Source of the DNA: Paenibacillus sp. MBLB1832
GTDB taxonomy: Bacteria; Bacillota; Bacilli; Paenibacillales; NBRC-103111
DNA length: 64,000 nucleotides
Assembly (NCBI RefSeq): GCF_032271945.1
Contig: NZ_CP130319.1
Coordinates: forward strand, 4,483,001 to 4,547,000
Reading direction: 5' to 3'
In this document: positions 21,448-29,889 of the stretch, piece by piece
Position numbering within the stretch: position 1 is the first letter of the stretch
Layout: each line of letters starts with the position of its first letter
Position numbers and translations under genes: made by a program
Notes under the pieces: model-generated
What the model saw: the letters and a program-made list of their open reading frames with translations, nothing else
Told to the model about the DNA's origin: nothing
Databases searched by the model: none

Positions 21448-22572
21448 GACCAGCTTACCTTATTACGCTATGCGATTATGAATATTTGCACGGAGATTAG
21501 CAATGCCTCCTTCCACGCATAAGCAATTGATATGGGTGACGATCATATTATTTTGCTGCTTTCCGCGAAAGACAAGGATTACACCTGGGATCAACCTGCT
21601 TTCATTGAGCTGCTGAACACCATGCAAGCTTCAATTAGATCATTCATTAAGCTGTCCGTCTCTATGACGATTAGCCCGTTTCAAGAGGAGTCCACACAAT
21701 GCAGCCAGCTTTACCAACAGCTGCTGGAAGCATCCTATCATCGATTGTGTCGCGGCCATGGCTGTATCATTTGGTCGGAGGAGATCATCGCATACCGCAC
21801 GAAAGAATATAAATTTCCATCGCAAAAAGAGAAACAGCTGGTAGATTGCCTAATGACTGGCGACTCCGAGGAAGCTGAAAGCATCTATTTAGATATCGTC
21901 CGTGAAACCGCTCTCTATCCCTATACCGTCGTCCATTTAGCCATCTCTCACTTGACGCTTACGGTCAATAATGTGCTGACGACGATTAATGAGAAAACCT
22001 CTATCGAGGCCATTCAAGGATGAGCGACCGCGTTTAGAGGTGGGTTTTATCGCCAAATAGCAAGACGTTTTCGATAAGCGAAAACTTATACTTTCTATTG
22101 TGGTAAAAACAACGCTTTGGCGTTCCCGCTCTACTTGGATGCTGCAGTAGCTTCCTTGACGCATGTCGAAACGATGGATGAGATCAACGCGCAATTCATC
22201 GACGTGTTCCAAAAGCTCCAGAAAAAGCTGGATGAGAAGCGAAGCTCGAAGCATGTAGATCTCATTAAAAAGATGAATGATATTATTGATCGGGATTATG
22301 CGAATCAAAATCTATCGCTCAATTCCATTGCCGATGAGCTCGCCATGTCCTCCATTTATATCAGTCGATTGTATAAACAGCACACGATGGTGGCCATAAC
22401 CGATGTTATCCAAGATGTTCGGATGAGAAAATCCAAATCTTTGCTTCTGAGCACGTCTCTTTCCGTTGCAGAAATTGCAGAAAAAACAGGATTTACCAAC
22501 GATTCCTATTTCTATAGGTTGTTTAAGAAGTATAATGGAATTACACCCAATGATTTCCCGCAAACAGCTTAA
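21448..22572 (+). pseudogene. Broken YesN-like AraC family response regulator
   Basis: Two pieces of one regulator are visible. The first (LLRYAIMNICTEIS..., then AIDMGDDHIILLL...) is interrupted by an in-frame TAA at 21520-21522 and ends at a TGA at 22022. After about 90 bases of unrelated sequence with several stops, the second piece resumes at PLYLDAAVASLTHVETMDE and carries intact AraC helix-turn-helix motifs (SLNSIADELAMSSIYISRLY; GFTNDSYFYRLFKKYNGITP). The receiver domain and start are missing. Such regulators normally pair with a histidine kinase and an LplA-type sugar importer, and a fragment of one lies next door. Confidence 0.85.
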
Positions 22573-22611
22573 ATATGAAAGCAACTTCCTACAGAGAGGG
22601 ATTGAAGAACG

Positions 22612-23550
22612 TTGAACTGGTTACAAGCACATGAACCCAAGTTACACCTCATTTTTGATGAAGCCAAAGAACTGATTCGCCAGTTCCCATCTCCCATGAA
22701 TCAACTTGGCCTCGCCTACTTGGCCAAGTTCGATGCGAATGATGAAAGCAGCTCCAAAAACTATATCTGCTATCTCCTTCCCTATTGGATGGAAGATATT
22801 TGCGAGCTCCCCCCAGCAACATTCAATAAGCTGTCACTAGCAAATGTATTTGTCATGCTCTATTATTTTATTCAAGATGACATTATGGACTCGTCCAAAG
22901 GTGAACACACGAGCAAGCTGCCGCTAGCCAATTTATTTCATATGCGCTTCCTGGCTATTTACCGCGAGTTATTCCCTGCGGATTCGTCTTTCTGGGACTA
23001 CTATGAGACTTATGTCACAGAATGGTCCCGAAGCGTCACGAATGAACAGCAATCTGATTACTTCCACGAAGATCGTCTGCAAATTGCTCGGAAAGCGAGT
23101 CCAGTCAAAAATGCCAGCACAGGCGCGCTGCTTCTTACGAATCAAGCGCATCTTATACCAGTCGTCACCGAAGCTGTTGAACAGTCACTGGTGACCCTGC
23201 AAATGCTCGACGATTGGGCGGATTGGGAAGAGGATATCGCAGAAGGATCCTATAATTGCTTGCTAGCTTCCATGCGAAAGCATCTGCAATTGGCTTCCAT
23301 TAGCGAACTAACGCCTGATATCGTAAATCAACAGTTATATGTGTGTGACTTTCTTGCGGTCTATGGCGAGATTGGCAACAGCCACCATGATCGCTTACAA
23401 AGGCTGCCGATCCCGATGCATCAGCTAGAAGCTTTCCATGATTCCCTGGTACAAAACATTCATCGTGTTGCTCAGGAAATAAAAGGGAAAAGATCGACAC
23501 TTGTTTTTGGCGGGTTCTATTACTTTTTGTCTAATTCTGAGAAAAAGTGA
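22612..23550 (+). CDS. ComQ-like class I isoprenoid (prenyltransferase) enzyme
   Basis: The 312-aa, helix-rich protein has two aspartate-rich motifs of class I prenyl diphosphate enzymes: DDIMD (D89, D90, D93) and DDWADWEED (D200-D208), with KASPVKNASTGALLL between them in the position of the diphosphate-binding Lys region. It looks smaller and more diverged than housekeeping polyprenyl synthases. Such proteins paired with a tiny downstream peptide gene recall ComQ, which prenylates a Trp in pre-ComX. The start is a TTG with GAGAGGG about 11 bases upstream; this is the weakest part of the model. The peptide gene begins 74 bases after the stop. Confidence 0.75.
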   Translation: MNWLQAHEPKLHLIFDEAKELIRQFPSPMNQLGLAYLAKFDANDESSSKNYICYLLPYWMEDICELPPATFNKLSLANVFVMLYYFIQDDIMDSSKGEHTSKLPLANLFHMRFLAIYRELFPADSSFWDYYETYVTEWSRSVTNEQQSDYFHEDRLQIARKASPVKNASTGALLLTNQAHLIPVVTEAVEQSLVTLQMLDDWADWEEDIAEGSYNCLLASMRKHLQLASISELTPDIVNQQLYVCDFLAVYGEIGNSHHDRLQRLPIPMHQLEAFHDSLVQNIHRVAQEIKGKRSTLVFGGFYYFLSNSEKK

Positions 23551-23570
23551 TAGATTAGTACAATTTAATA

Positions 23571-23579
23571 TGATATACT
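23571..23579 (+). promoter_or_regulatory. Extended -10 promoter element before the peptide gene
   Basis: TGATATACT matches an extended -10 (TGn-TATACT) 45 bases upstream of the peptide ATG. The -35 region is weak. It would give the peptide gene its own transcript besides any read-through from the prenyltransferase gene. Confidence 0.5.
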
Positions 23580-23623
23580 TTGAAATGTAGGAAAAAATAC
23601 CCAATTGATCAGGAGTGATTCTA

Positions 23624-23863
23624 ATGTCAACAAATGAAAGCGTAAAAGCACAAATTATTCAAAAAGCTTGGGAAGACGAAGCCTTCAAGAACCAGCTTCT
23701 AGCAAATCCTAAAGCAGCGCTCAAACAAGCATTTAACATTACACTTCCTGATGACATTAAGGTAAAAGCGGTTGAAGAAACATCAACGGAATTCGTGCTT
23801 GTTATTCCTACAAATCCTGCCAAAGTATTAGTAGCTTCAGACGGGGTCGAATGCGTTTGGTAG
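23624..23863 (+). CDS. NHLP-type leader peptide, putative RiPP precursor ending in Trp
   Basis: This 79-aa peptide begins MSTNESVKAQIIQKAWEDEA and continues FKNQLLANPKAALKQAF, the nitrile hydratase-like leader (NHLP) pattern, followed by LPDDIKVKAVEETSTEFVLV. The last 17 residues, after VIP, read TNPAKVLVASDGVECVW and would be the core, with one Cys (C77) and a terminal Trp (W79). AGGAG lies 8-9 bases before the ATG. It has its own extended -10 and a strong terminator. No usual NHLP maturation or export genes are in view; the only candidate modifying enzyme is the ComQ-like protein upstream. Confidence 0.82.
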   Translation: MSTNESVKAQIIQKAWEDEAFKNQLLANPKAALKQAFNITLPDDIKVKAVEETSTEFVLVIPTNPAKVLVASDGVECVW

Positions 23864-23872
23864 TATAAAAAA

Positions 23873-23907
23873 AAGGTGTTCTGCTGATTCAGCAGAGCAC
23901 CCTTTTT
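23873..23907. terminator. Bidirectional terminator after the peptide gene
   Basis: AAGGTGTTCTGCTG-ATT-CAGCAGAGCACCCTT forms a strong stem with A-run before and T-run after, shared by the peptide gene and the convergent histidine kinase gene. Confidence 0.92.
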
Positions 23908-23911
23908 TAAC

Positions 23912-25819
23912 TCATTTTTCGGTAAACAATGGAAACTTCATAATAACCTCTGTCCCTACGAACTTCTGGCTCTTAAACTCGATTTGCCCCTTCATAATTT
24001 CCACTAATCGGAAGGTAACCATAAGTCCTAGGCCCGTCCCCTTTGTTTTCGTCGAATAGTAAGGCTCACCCAATCTCGCTAACTGCAACGGCTCGATACC
24101 TTCGCCATTATCCTTAATATGGATGAACACTTCCTCATTCTTCTCATAGGCCCAGATATGAATTTGACCATCGACCTGGAACGCTTCGATGCTATTTTTA
24201 ATAATGTTAATCAGGACTTGCTTGAGCTTGGACGAATTGCCAAGGATATGCAAATCCGTTGGAATGCTGACATAGATATGACCGCCATTCAGCGTAGCCA
24301 GCGGCATAATAATGCCTTCGATTTGACTGATTTCCTTACTGACATTCAAGGAGACAAGCTCATCAAGCTGGGGCTTCGCAAACGTCAAGAAATCTGTGAT
24401 AATCACCGATGCCCGATCCAGCTCTTCGATGGCAATGCCCATGTACTCTTTATTTTTGTCGTCCGTTCTTGCCGCAACTAACTGCAGAAACCCGCGTGTA
24501 ACTTGCAAAGGATTTCTTACTTCATGCGCAACCGAAGCCGCCAAGGAGCTGATCATTTCCATTTTCTCGCTTAGCTGAAGCTGATGGTTGTAGAATTCAA
24601 GCTCCTTCGAATAATTCGACATTTGCTCTTGATTAATCGCAAAACGTCGGCCCAGAATCACGATAAGCGCAATGATGAAGCCAACAACGCCAATTTTCCA
24701 TAAGAAAAACTGATACTTTTGATTGTTCGCGAAATATAGAATGAGGTCGAACACCCCCATCAAAGCAAAACTTCCGAATCCATAGGAGAAAATAACAGCT
24801 TCCTTATTACCACGAATAACGAAAAGAATCGATAATACTATGATCACGATAAATTGGAAAATCATAATGATTCCTAGGATGGTAACCGTAAAGAACAAAT
24901 AGGGTTGAACAAACCGGTAATGATTCAATTGATTAAACAACATAAAAATAATAGAGATCGACGAGTATACCATCTGAAATTTACGGAAATTTCGTATCCA
25001 TTTGAAATGGCCATTATCGAATACTTTCTCATAAAAGTACGTGAGTGATGGTAAAAAAACAGCTAATGATACATCGAATAGATCAACGAAAATGCTCCCA
25101 AATTGAGTGAAATTCGCGTATAAAAACGGTGAATAGGTGAGGAAAATCATACCTAGCGTTAAGATAATCAAGCACAGGGAAATCCATGTAGAACGCTGCA
25201 CTTGTTTAAGAAAGAAAGAACAAATGAGCATAATGACAGAAATGAACAGAAACGCGCACCCAAGAATAATATTCTGTAAATCTCGGAAGATGAAAGCACG
25301 TGTAAGTTCGGCATAGTGATCTAAGCGTATCTCGGAATGAATCCCCAGTCTCTCCATCGAGGTTTGGAGTTTAAGATAAACGAAATTCCCTGCATCTTCG
25401 GTACTTAATGGGAGCAGAGTTCTTTGCTCATCGTAAGGGAAATCAAATTTGACATTCCTTACGAGTCGATCACCGATATAAATCGATGCCTGCTGCGTGT
25501 ACATATCATCGATATACAGCCCCGAATCTTTCGGAATTTGCATTGGTAGTTTTATACGAATCCATGCCGTCGTGATATCGGCCGGTTTATCCAGCATCTC
25601 ATCGTTGCTTGTGAAAGTCATCCATTTACCACTGGCAGGGGAAAAGATTAAATCTTCAATGCGATCCCCAGGCTGGCCCCACATCATATCCCAACTTGGA
25701 ATCGCTTTCATTTCTTCAGACTGCTGCGCGAATGCATGATTGTCCATTATTAAAAAACTGAAAATGGCAATTAGCCATATTTTCCAGCGAAATTGATAGA
25801 TAAGTTGCATAAGTTGCAT
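23912..25819 (-). CDS. Membrane sensor histidine kinase with 7TMR-DISM-like input region
   Basis: The 635-aa protein has a signal-like N-terminal helix, an extracellular beta-rich domain (about 30-175) of the kind found before 7TMR-DISM regions, about seven membrane helices (about 180-395), and a kinase core. The H-box is SVAHEVRNPLQ with H432, the N-box is NIIKNSIEAF, and ATP-lid motifs are DNGEGI and GTGLGLMV. The HisKA type differs from the HisKA_3 type of ComP. AAGGTG lies about 8 bases before the ATG. No response regulator is next to it. It converges on the NHLP peptide gene. Confidence 0.88.
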   Translation of the reverse strand: MQLMQLIYQFRWKIWLIAIFSFLIMDNHAFAQQSEEMKAIPSWDMMWGQPGDRIEDLIFSPASGKWMTFTSNDEMLDKPADITTAWIRIKLPMQIPKDSGLYIDDMYTQQASIYIGDRLVRNVKFDFPYDEQRTLLPLSTEDAGNFVYLKLQTSMERLGIHSEIRLDHYAELTRAFIFRDLQNIILGCAFLFISVIMLICSFFLKQVQRSTWISLCLIILTLGMIFLTYSPFLYANFTQFGSIFVDLFDVSLAVFLPSLTYFYEKVFDNGHFKWIRNFRKFQMVYSSISIIFMLFNQLNHYRFVQPYLFFTVTILGIIMIFQFIVIIVLSILFVIRGNKEAVIFSYGFGSFALMGVFDLILYFANNQKYQFFLWKIGVVGFIIALIVILGRRFAINQEQMSNYSKELEFYNHQLQLSEKMEMISSLAASVAHEVRNPLQVTRGFLQLVAARTDDKNKEYMGIAIEELDRASVIITDFLTFAKPQLDELVSLNVSKEISQIEGIIMPLATLNGGHIYVSIPTDLHILGNSSKLKQVLINIIKNSIEAFQVDGQIHIWAYEKNEEVFIHIKDNGEGIEPLQLARLGEPYYSTKTKGTGLGLMVTFRLVEIMKGQIEFKSQKFVGTEVIMKFPLFTEK

Positions 25820-25936
25820 GCATTCACCTTCCCCTAGTTGCGAGTGAATCCTTTACATTTTTAATATTTTTTTTATAATTCGACAAGGTTGCAAAGCTTT
25901 CCTGCTTTGTAAGGTAAACAATATGTAAATGAAAAT

Positions 25937-25969
25937 AAACGCCTGGCTGATGATGTCAGCAGGCGTTTT
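25937..25969 (-). terminator. Terminator of yhaM
   Basis: AAACGCCTGCTGA-CATCA-TCAGCCAGGCGTTT forms a strong stem immediately after the yhaM stop, followed by a moderately T-rich tail. Confidence 0.8.
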
Positions 25970-25975
25970 ACAGGC

Positions 25976-26932
25976 TTATATATTCAGGCGGTACATCGCT
26001 TTATTTTCCAACCCGCGGATCATCGGTGTCCATGGCTCGGATTCTGGTGTGATCAGCAAGGTATCCTCGACCATTTGCAGCTTGGCATCCATCGAGTCGA
26101 TGTAATGCAGTGCTACGGCTTCAGGCAGTTGCGGCAGCACAGGGCTTCCCCACTCTGGCAAGTTGTGGTGTGAGAGCACAATATGCTGCAAGCCAAGAAC
26201 GAGATCGGATTGAAGATCCAATCCGAGATGGATGGCGGCTTCTGTAATCCAATTCGAAGCCATGGAGATGTGACCCAGCAGCTTCCCTTGCACGCTATAG
26301 TCAGAAACAATGCCGAGCTGCGCAATCATTTCCTCTGGCTTGGCAATATCATGCAAAATAATGCCAGCTTTAATCAGGTCCGCATTCAGGAAAGGACGCT
26401 GCTTGCAGATAAATTCGCCAATCTCCAACATGCGCACGATATGATAGGCAAGCCCTGCGAAATACGCGTGGTGATGCGTCTTGGCCGCTGGATAGTGATC
26501 CAGTTTATCCCCGACTTTGGCAACACAGAAGGAAACGATCGAGCGAATATCGGCATTCGTAATACTAGCCAGGACGTTCTGAATGGTATGAATTAGATCA
26601 GCAGGACTAATTGGAGCAGAACGGATAAAATCCGTCATTTGAACGCCATCCTCTGGCTTGGCTTTGCGGATCTTGCCGATCTTCACTTGCAAGCGTTCCC
26701 GATACATCTGGACAAGTCCCTGGACCTTGACCAAGGTCATTGGGAAAAAGGTTTCCTTATCCGCGGTGCTCACATCCCACATTTTCGCGGATACTTGACC
26801 GCTAGCATCGCAGAGTACGATATCCATGAAATCCTTTGCAGGCGTTGTGTTCGTCTGTTTAACTTCCAATTCTTTAATGAGGTAAAACCCCGTAAATTCA
26901 TCGGGTGCTTGTAAAGATTTAATTAATGTCAT
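25976..26932 (-). CDS. yhaM: YhaM, 3'-5' exoribonuclease
   Basis: The 318-aa protein combines an N-terminal OB-fold nucleic acid-binding domain (about 10-95) with a C-terminal HD domain (about 155-275). HD-type metal ligands are seen in KTHHHAYFAGLAYHI, IILHDIAKPEE and LSHHNLPEWG. YhaM degrades short RNA from the 3' end with manganese. The earlier in-frame start is rejected because GGAGG lies 8 bases before MTLIKSLQ. It is a single gene with a clear terminator. Confidence 0.93.
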   Translation of the reverse strand: MTLIKSLQAPDEFTGFYLIKELEVKQTNTTPAKDFMDIVLCDASGQVSAKMWDVSTADKETFFPMTLVKVQGLVQMYRERLQVKIGKIRKAKPEDGVQMTDFIRSAPISPADLIHTIQNVLASITNADIRSIVSFCVAKVGDKLDHYPAAKTHHHAYFAGLAYHIVRMLEIGEFICKQRPFLNADLIKAGIILHDIAKPEEMIAQLGIVSDYSVQGKLLGHISMASNWITEAAIHLGLDLQSDLVLGLQHIVLSHHNLPEWGSPVLPQLPEAVALHYIDSMDAKLQMVEDTLLITPESEPWTPMIRGLENKAMYRLNI

Positions 26933-27047
26933 ATATGTGCCTCCATTGATCAATAGGAACATTATACTACGAAATGCATCCTGTTGATTAGAGGCGAAGG
27001 AAGAAATTTATGGCAACGCCACCATGTACGCGGGTTAGACAATGCCC

Positions 27048-27608
27048 CTACATCACCAGTTCGCGGAAAATTTCGTTCAAATACACGAACTTACTCCACG
27101 GATATTTAAATCCAAGGAACACACCCGAGAAATCGATATGAACGGAAACTAAACGACGACTCGTAATCGTGCTTCGCACCAAATGATTCAACAATGCCTC
27201 ATTCTTCGTATTAATTGCCTTTACGATTAGCGCGGCGTACCTTGGGTTACATTGGATTTCCCGATAAAATGGGATGACAGCCTGTGAGATAGCTCGATTG
27301 ATCACCGCGCTGAACGTAAATTGAACTTGCCCAGGACGAATCGTCGTCCCGTTCGTAATGACTAACAGCGGTTTCGGCAGCGGAAAATCAACAAACCACC
27401 CCACACCGTTTGATGCAAGTGAAGAGATCGGCTCAGCGCCGATAGCAGAGCGGAGTAATTGATTCATCTGCGCAACGTCCGCTTCTCGAACCGCTTTGGC
27501 CCACTGTAGCGAGAAGGAACGATTGCTTGCTATTTTCCGATAAAACGGCAGCATCACTTTCGCCACCTTGCGAATGGCAAATACACGTTGCTTAATCGGT
27601 TTCACCAT
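27048..27608 (-). CDS. Hypothetical protein with an internal duplication, 186 aa
   Basis: I do not recognise a family. The protein contains two related helical units: PFYRKIASNRSFSLQWAKAV...QMNQLLRSAI (about 20-60) and PFYREIQCNPRYAALIVKAI...LLNHLVRSTI (about 115-150). Each is followed by a beta-rich half that ends in a hydrophobic, aromatic stretch. There is no signal peptide or long membrane helix. GAGGAGG lies 9-10 bases before the ATG at 27608; the earlier GTG would overlap it. It is about 75 bases downstream of the FAD oxidoreductase gene on the same strand. Confidence 0.6.
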   Translation of the reverse strand: MVKPIKQRVFAIRKVAKVMLPFYRKIASNRSFSLQWAKAVREADVAQMNQLLRSAIGAEPISSLASNGVGWFVDFPLPKPLLVITNGTTIRPGQVQFTFSAVINRAISQAVIPFYREIQCNPRYAALIVKAINTKNEALLNHLVRSTITSRRLVSVHIDFSGVFLGFKYPWSKFVYLNEIFRELVM

Positions 27609-27681
27609 GATGACATGCACCTCCTCTAAGTCATATAGACTTAGACTATTGCATGCAGGCTGATATGGTGTGGGCAGGTTC

Positions 27682-29547
27682 TTACAGGCGTGTGATGCTT
27701 ACTTCATCTCGCGCATCATTCCACGCCCAGCGGAAGCCTAAAGCATGTCCAAGCTCCTCCAGGCTTACCAGCTCAAAATTGTTCAACACCTTGACATTGG
27801 ACGTCGGTATGTTCCCTTTTTTCCCTTGTGCGGAATACTGAATGAGCTTATTCACCTCATCGTACTGGGCATCTTCATAACCGAGCAATTCGAACGTTTG
27901 ACGAATCGGCACCCACGGAATGCCCCCTATGGCAATGGGCTTAATCCCCTTAAACGCAAGGGCACGACCTTCGACATTGATATGTATGAACGGCAGATGA
28001 TGTGCAACCGTATTTCCTTTTAATAACGTAATAATTCCACGATCAAGCTCTGACTTCTCTGCCTCCGAAAGGTGTTCGATCTTATTGTTCGCAGTTTGGT
28101 TAGACAGCTTAATGTGATATTTAACTTCCATCCGATGATGAAGCTTCGCCATCTCCTCGGCTGTTGTCGATTTCAGACTTCGGCCTCGCAGCTCACCCAT
28201 CAAGACACCAATCGACTCCCCAGCCATGGCCCCATTCGGTTGAATTCTCGCGCTGCCATAGGCAATGGCGGTCGCTCCAACCAATTTTCCTGTGGTGACG
28301 ACGTTCTCATAATCCTTCAGCAAGTAACTGCGTAGTGGAATTCCGTACTTATCCGGGCGTCCGATAGCCAGCCCCTCTCGATTGGAACGAGAGCCTTGAA
28401 TATCAAGAAAATAACCGCCGATGGAAACGTTATCCCAGAACATCCGACCGCTCATTAAATCGGATACTTGCAGGACGTAGTCCGTCGGATAGTGGTTGTA
28501 TTCACGTACATATAAATCGTTAGGCTCGCCATTTAATTCCGCATGTTCGAAGCCTTTCAGATTCTGGCGGAGATGTTCAAGAATGTAAGGCATTTCCTCC
28601 TTGGCCTCTTGCAGCCCCTTCGTAATGGTCTCCTGACGACTCGGATCGATGCCGTACACCTGCAGGGCATTAATAATGATTTCCCCATCGCCTTGATTTA
28701 GAATGTTCAATCCGCGCAAATTAAGTTCAGACTTGTTATGCAATGAATAGGCAGCGACGATCGGCGGAAATCCATAGGCAATATGGGCATCCATATAGCT
28801 CTCAGGACCGTAGAGATGTGCCCGTTCATTTAGATCCAAAGACCAGAAATGCTTAGAAAATGTATCCCAATCGATACCTTTGAGTTTCATCATGTAGGTG
28901 CCGCTCATATATTCCCGATCCTTGCCCCCATAGAGCGATTCCAAGCCAGGAAGCGGCTGTACACCTAATTGGCGGATGAGCGCTGCGTCTTCGGAATTAT
29001 CGACGACATAGGAAGGCTCCACCTTCCGCTTCTCGCCGCTCTCATTGGCATAAGTAAAAGAAACAACCTTGCCATCCGACACTTGCACATCGCTAAGGAT
29101 CACATTTTTCTCTATCGGTATGCCTTCAATAAGTCCGTGGAAATAATGAGCGAACTGCGCCTTTTTGCGAATGGAACCTTTCGTATATTGGTCGAACAGC
29201 TCCTTCATGCCGCCTTGCATGAGCGGTTTTCCTTCATCATCATATGTGCCGTCGAGATAAAGCATTTCACCTTGAATCAGCTGCCCGCCCAGCTTCCCCT
29301 TCGTCTCGAGAATCAGAACGTCGAGTCCTTCCTTTTTCGCCTTTTGCGCCAAATACATGCCTTCGAGCTCTGTACCTATGACAACGACATCCGGCTGATA
29401 CATCGATCGCGTGTGCAGGGTGAATCCGCCATCACTGTCTCGGTACAGACCAAAGTACGCTAAAACGCCGCCTGCTGCGGAAATGAGTATCAATAGGCTT
29501 GCAAGCGCTGTCCATTTCGTACGACTGGCTACTCTAAAATTCCACAT
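27682..29547 (-). CDS. Membrane-anchored FAD-dependent oxidoreductase with C-terminal stalk domain
   Basis: The 621-aa protein has an N-terminal membrane anchor (residues about 12-33), then a large FAD_oxidored-type domain. The dinucleotide motif [19 protein letters not shown] departs from GxGxxG, and [13 protein letters not shown] follows in the usual position. The last about 110 residues ([19 protein letters not shown]... [16 protein letters not shown]) match the copper amine oxidase-like stalk domain common in secreted Paenibacillus proteins. The catalytic domain is therefore expected outside the membrane. Its substrate is unknown. TAGGTGA lies close before the ATG. It is divergent from yhbH. 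Confidence 0.82.
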   Translation of the reverse strand: MWNFRVASRTKWTALASLLILISAAGGVLAYFGLYRDSDGGFTLHTRSMYQPDVVVIGTELEGMYLAQKAKKEGLDVLILETKGKLGGQLIQGEMLYLDGTYDDEGKPLMQGGMKELFDQYTKGSIRKKAQFAHYFHGLIEGIPIEKNVILSDVQVSDGKVVSFTYANESGEKRKVEPSYVVDNSEDAALIRQLGVQPLPGLESLYGGKDREYMSGTYMMKLKGIDWDTFSKHFWSLDLNERAHLYGPESYMDAHIAYGFPPIVAAYSLHNKSELNLRGLNILNQGDGEIIINALQVYGIDPSRQETITKGLQEAKEEMPYILEHLRQNLKGFEHAELNGEPNDLYVREYNHYPTDYVLQVSDLMSGRMFWDNVSIGGYFLDIQGSRSNREGLAIGRPDKYGIPLRSYLLKDYENVVTTGKLVGATAIAYGSARIQPNGAMAGESIGVLMGELRGRSLKSTTAEEMAKLHHRMEVKYHIKLSNQTANNKIEHLSEAEKSELDRGIITLLKGNTVAHHLPFIHINVEGRALAFKGIKPIAIGGIPWVPIRQTFELLGYEDAQYDEVNKLIQYSAQGKKGNIPTSNVKVLNNFELVSLEELGHALGFRWAWNDARDEVSITRL

Positions 29548-29889
29548 GTGTCACCTATATCACATCAGATTAATTGCTACCCAGGAACTATGTACAAAAA
29601 GCAGTTGTTCTGTTCTATCCAGTTGGCCGCTTCTGTTCTATTGTATACATCCTTCCTAGTATTGCCAAGCCTGATCTGTAATAAAAAAACTGCCCCAGTT
29701 CCCTATACAATCGCGGGAAATCAGGCAGTCATAGAAATACTGGAAAGGCCGGTTGTGATTTTTTGGGATGATAAAAATTGGGCCGCCAACTTCATATCCA
29801 CCCGCCTCCTGAATATATTTAGTAACAAGCCTTATTTCCTTATGTCTGAATCGCGTCCCGCTTACCATAAACGCCAAGGAGGTGTCCCC
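29548..29889. other. Intergenic region between divergent FAD oxidoreductase and yhbH genes
   Basis: This 342-bp stretch should hold both promoters. The yhbH frame stays open through it, but no ribosome binding site or sensible protein sequence supports an earlier start, and AAGGAGG before 29890 marks the true one. A mother-cell sigma-E type promoter was looked for but none matched well enough to call. A 73-codon minus-strand frame here has no supporting features. Confidence 0.6.

Noticed and set aside
21415..21450. Exact junction of the two pseudogenes
   Set aside because: Protein-like sequence can be read on both strands here (FFVNKLALKD on minus, EESLRIYKDQL on plus), so a precise breakpoint is not supportable.
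29548..29889. Sigma-E promoter for yhbH, and an extended yhbH start
   Set aside because: No -35/-10 pair fits well, and the extended frame lacks a ribosome binding site while 29890 has an excellent one.
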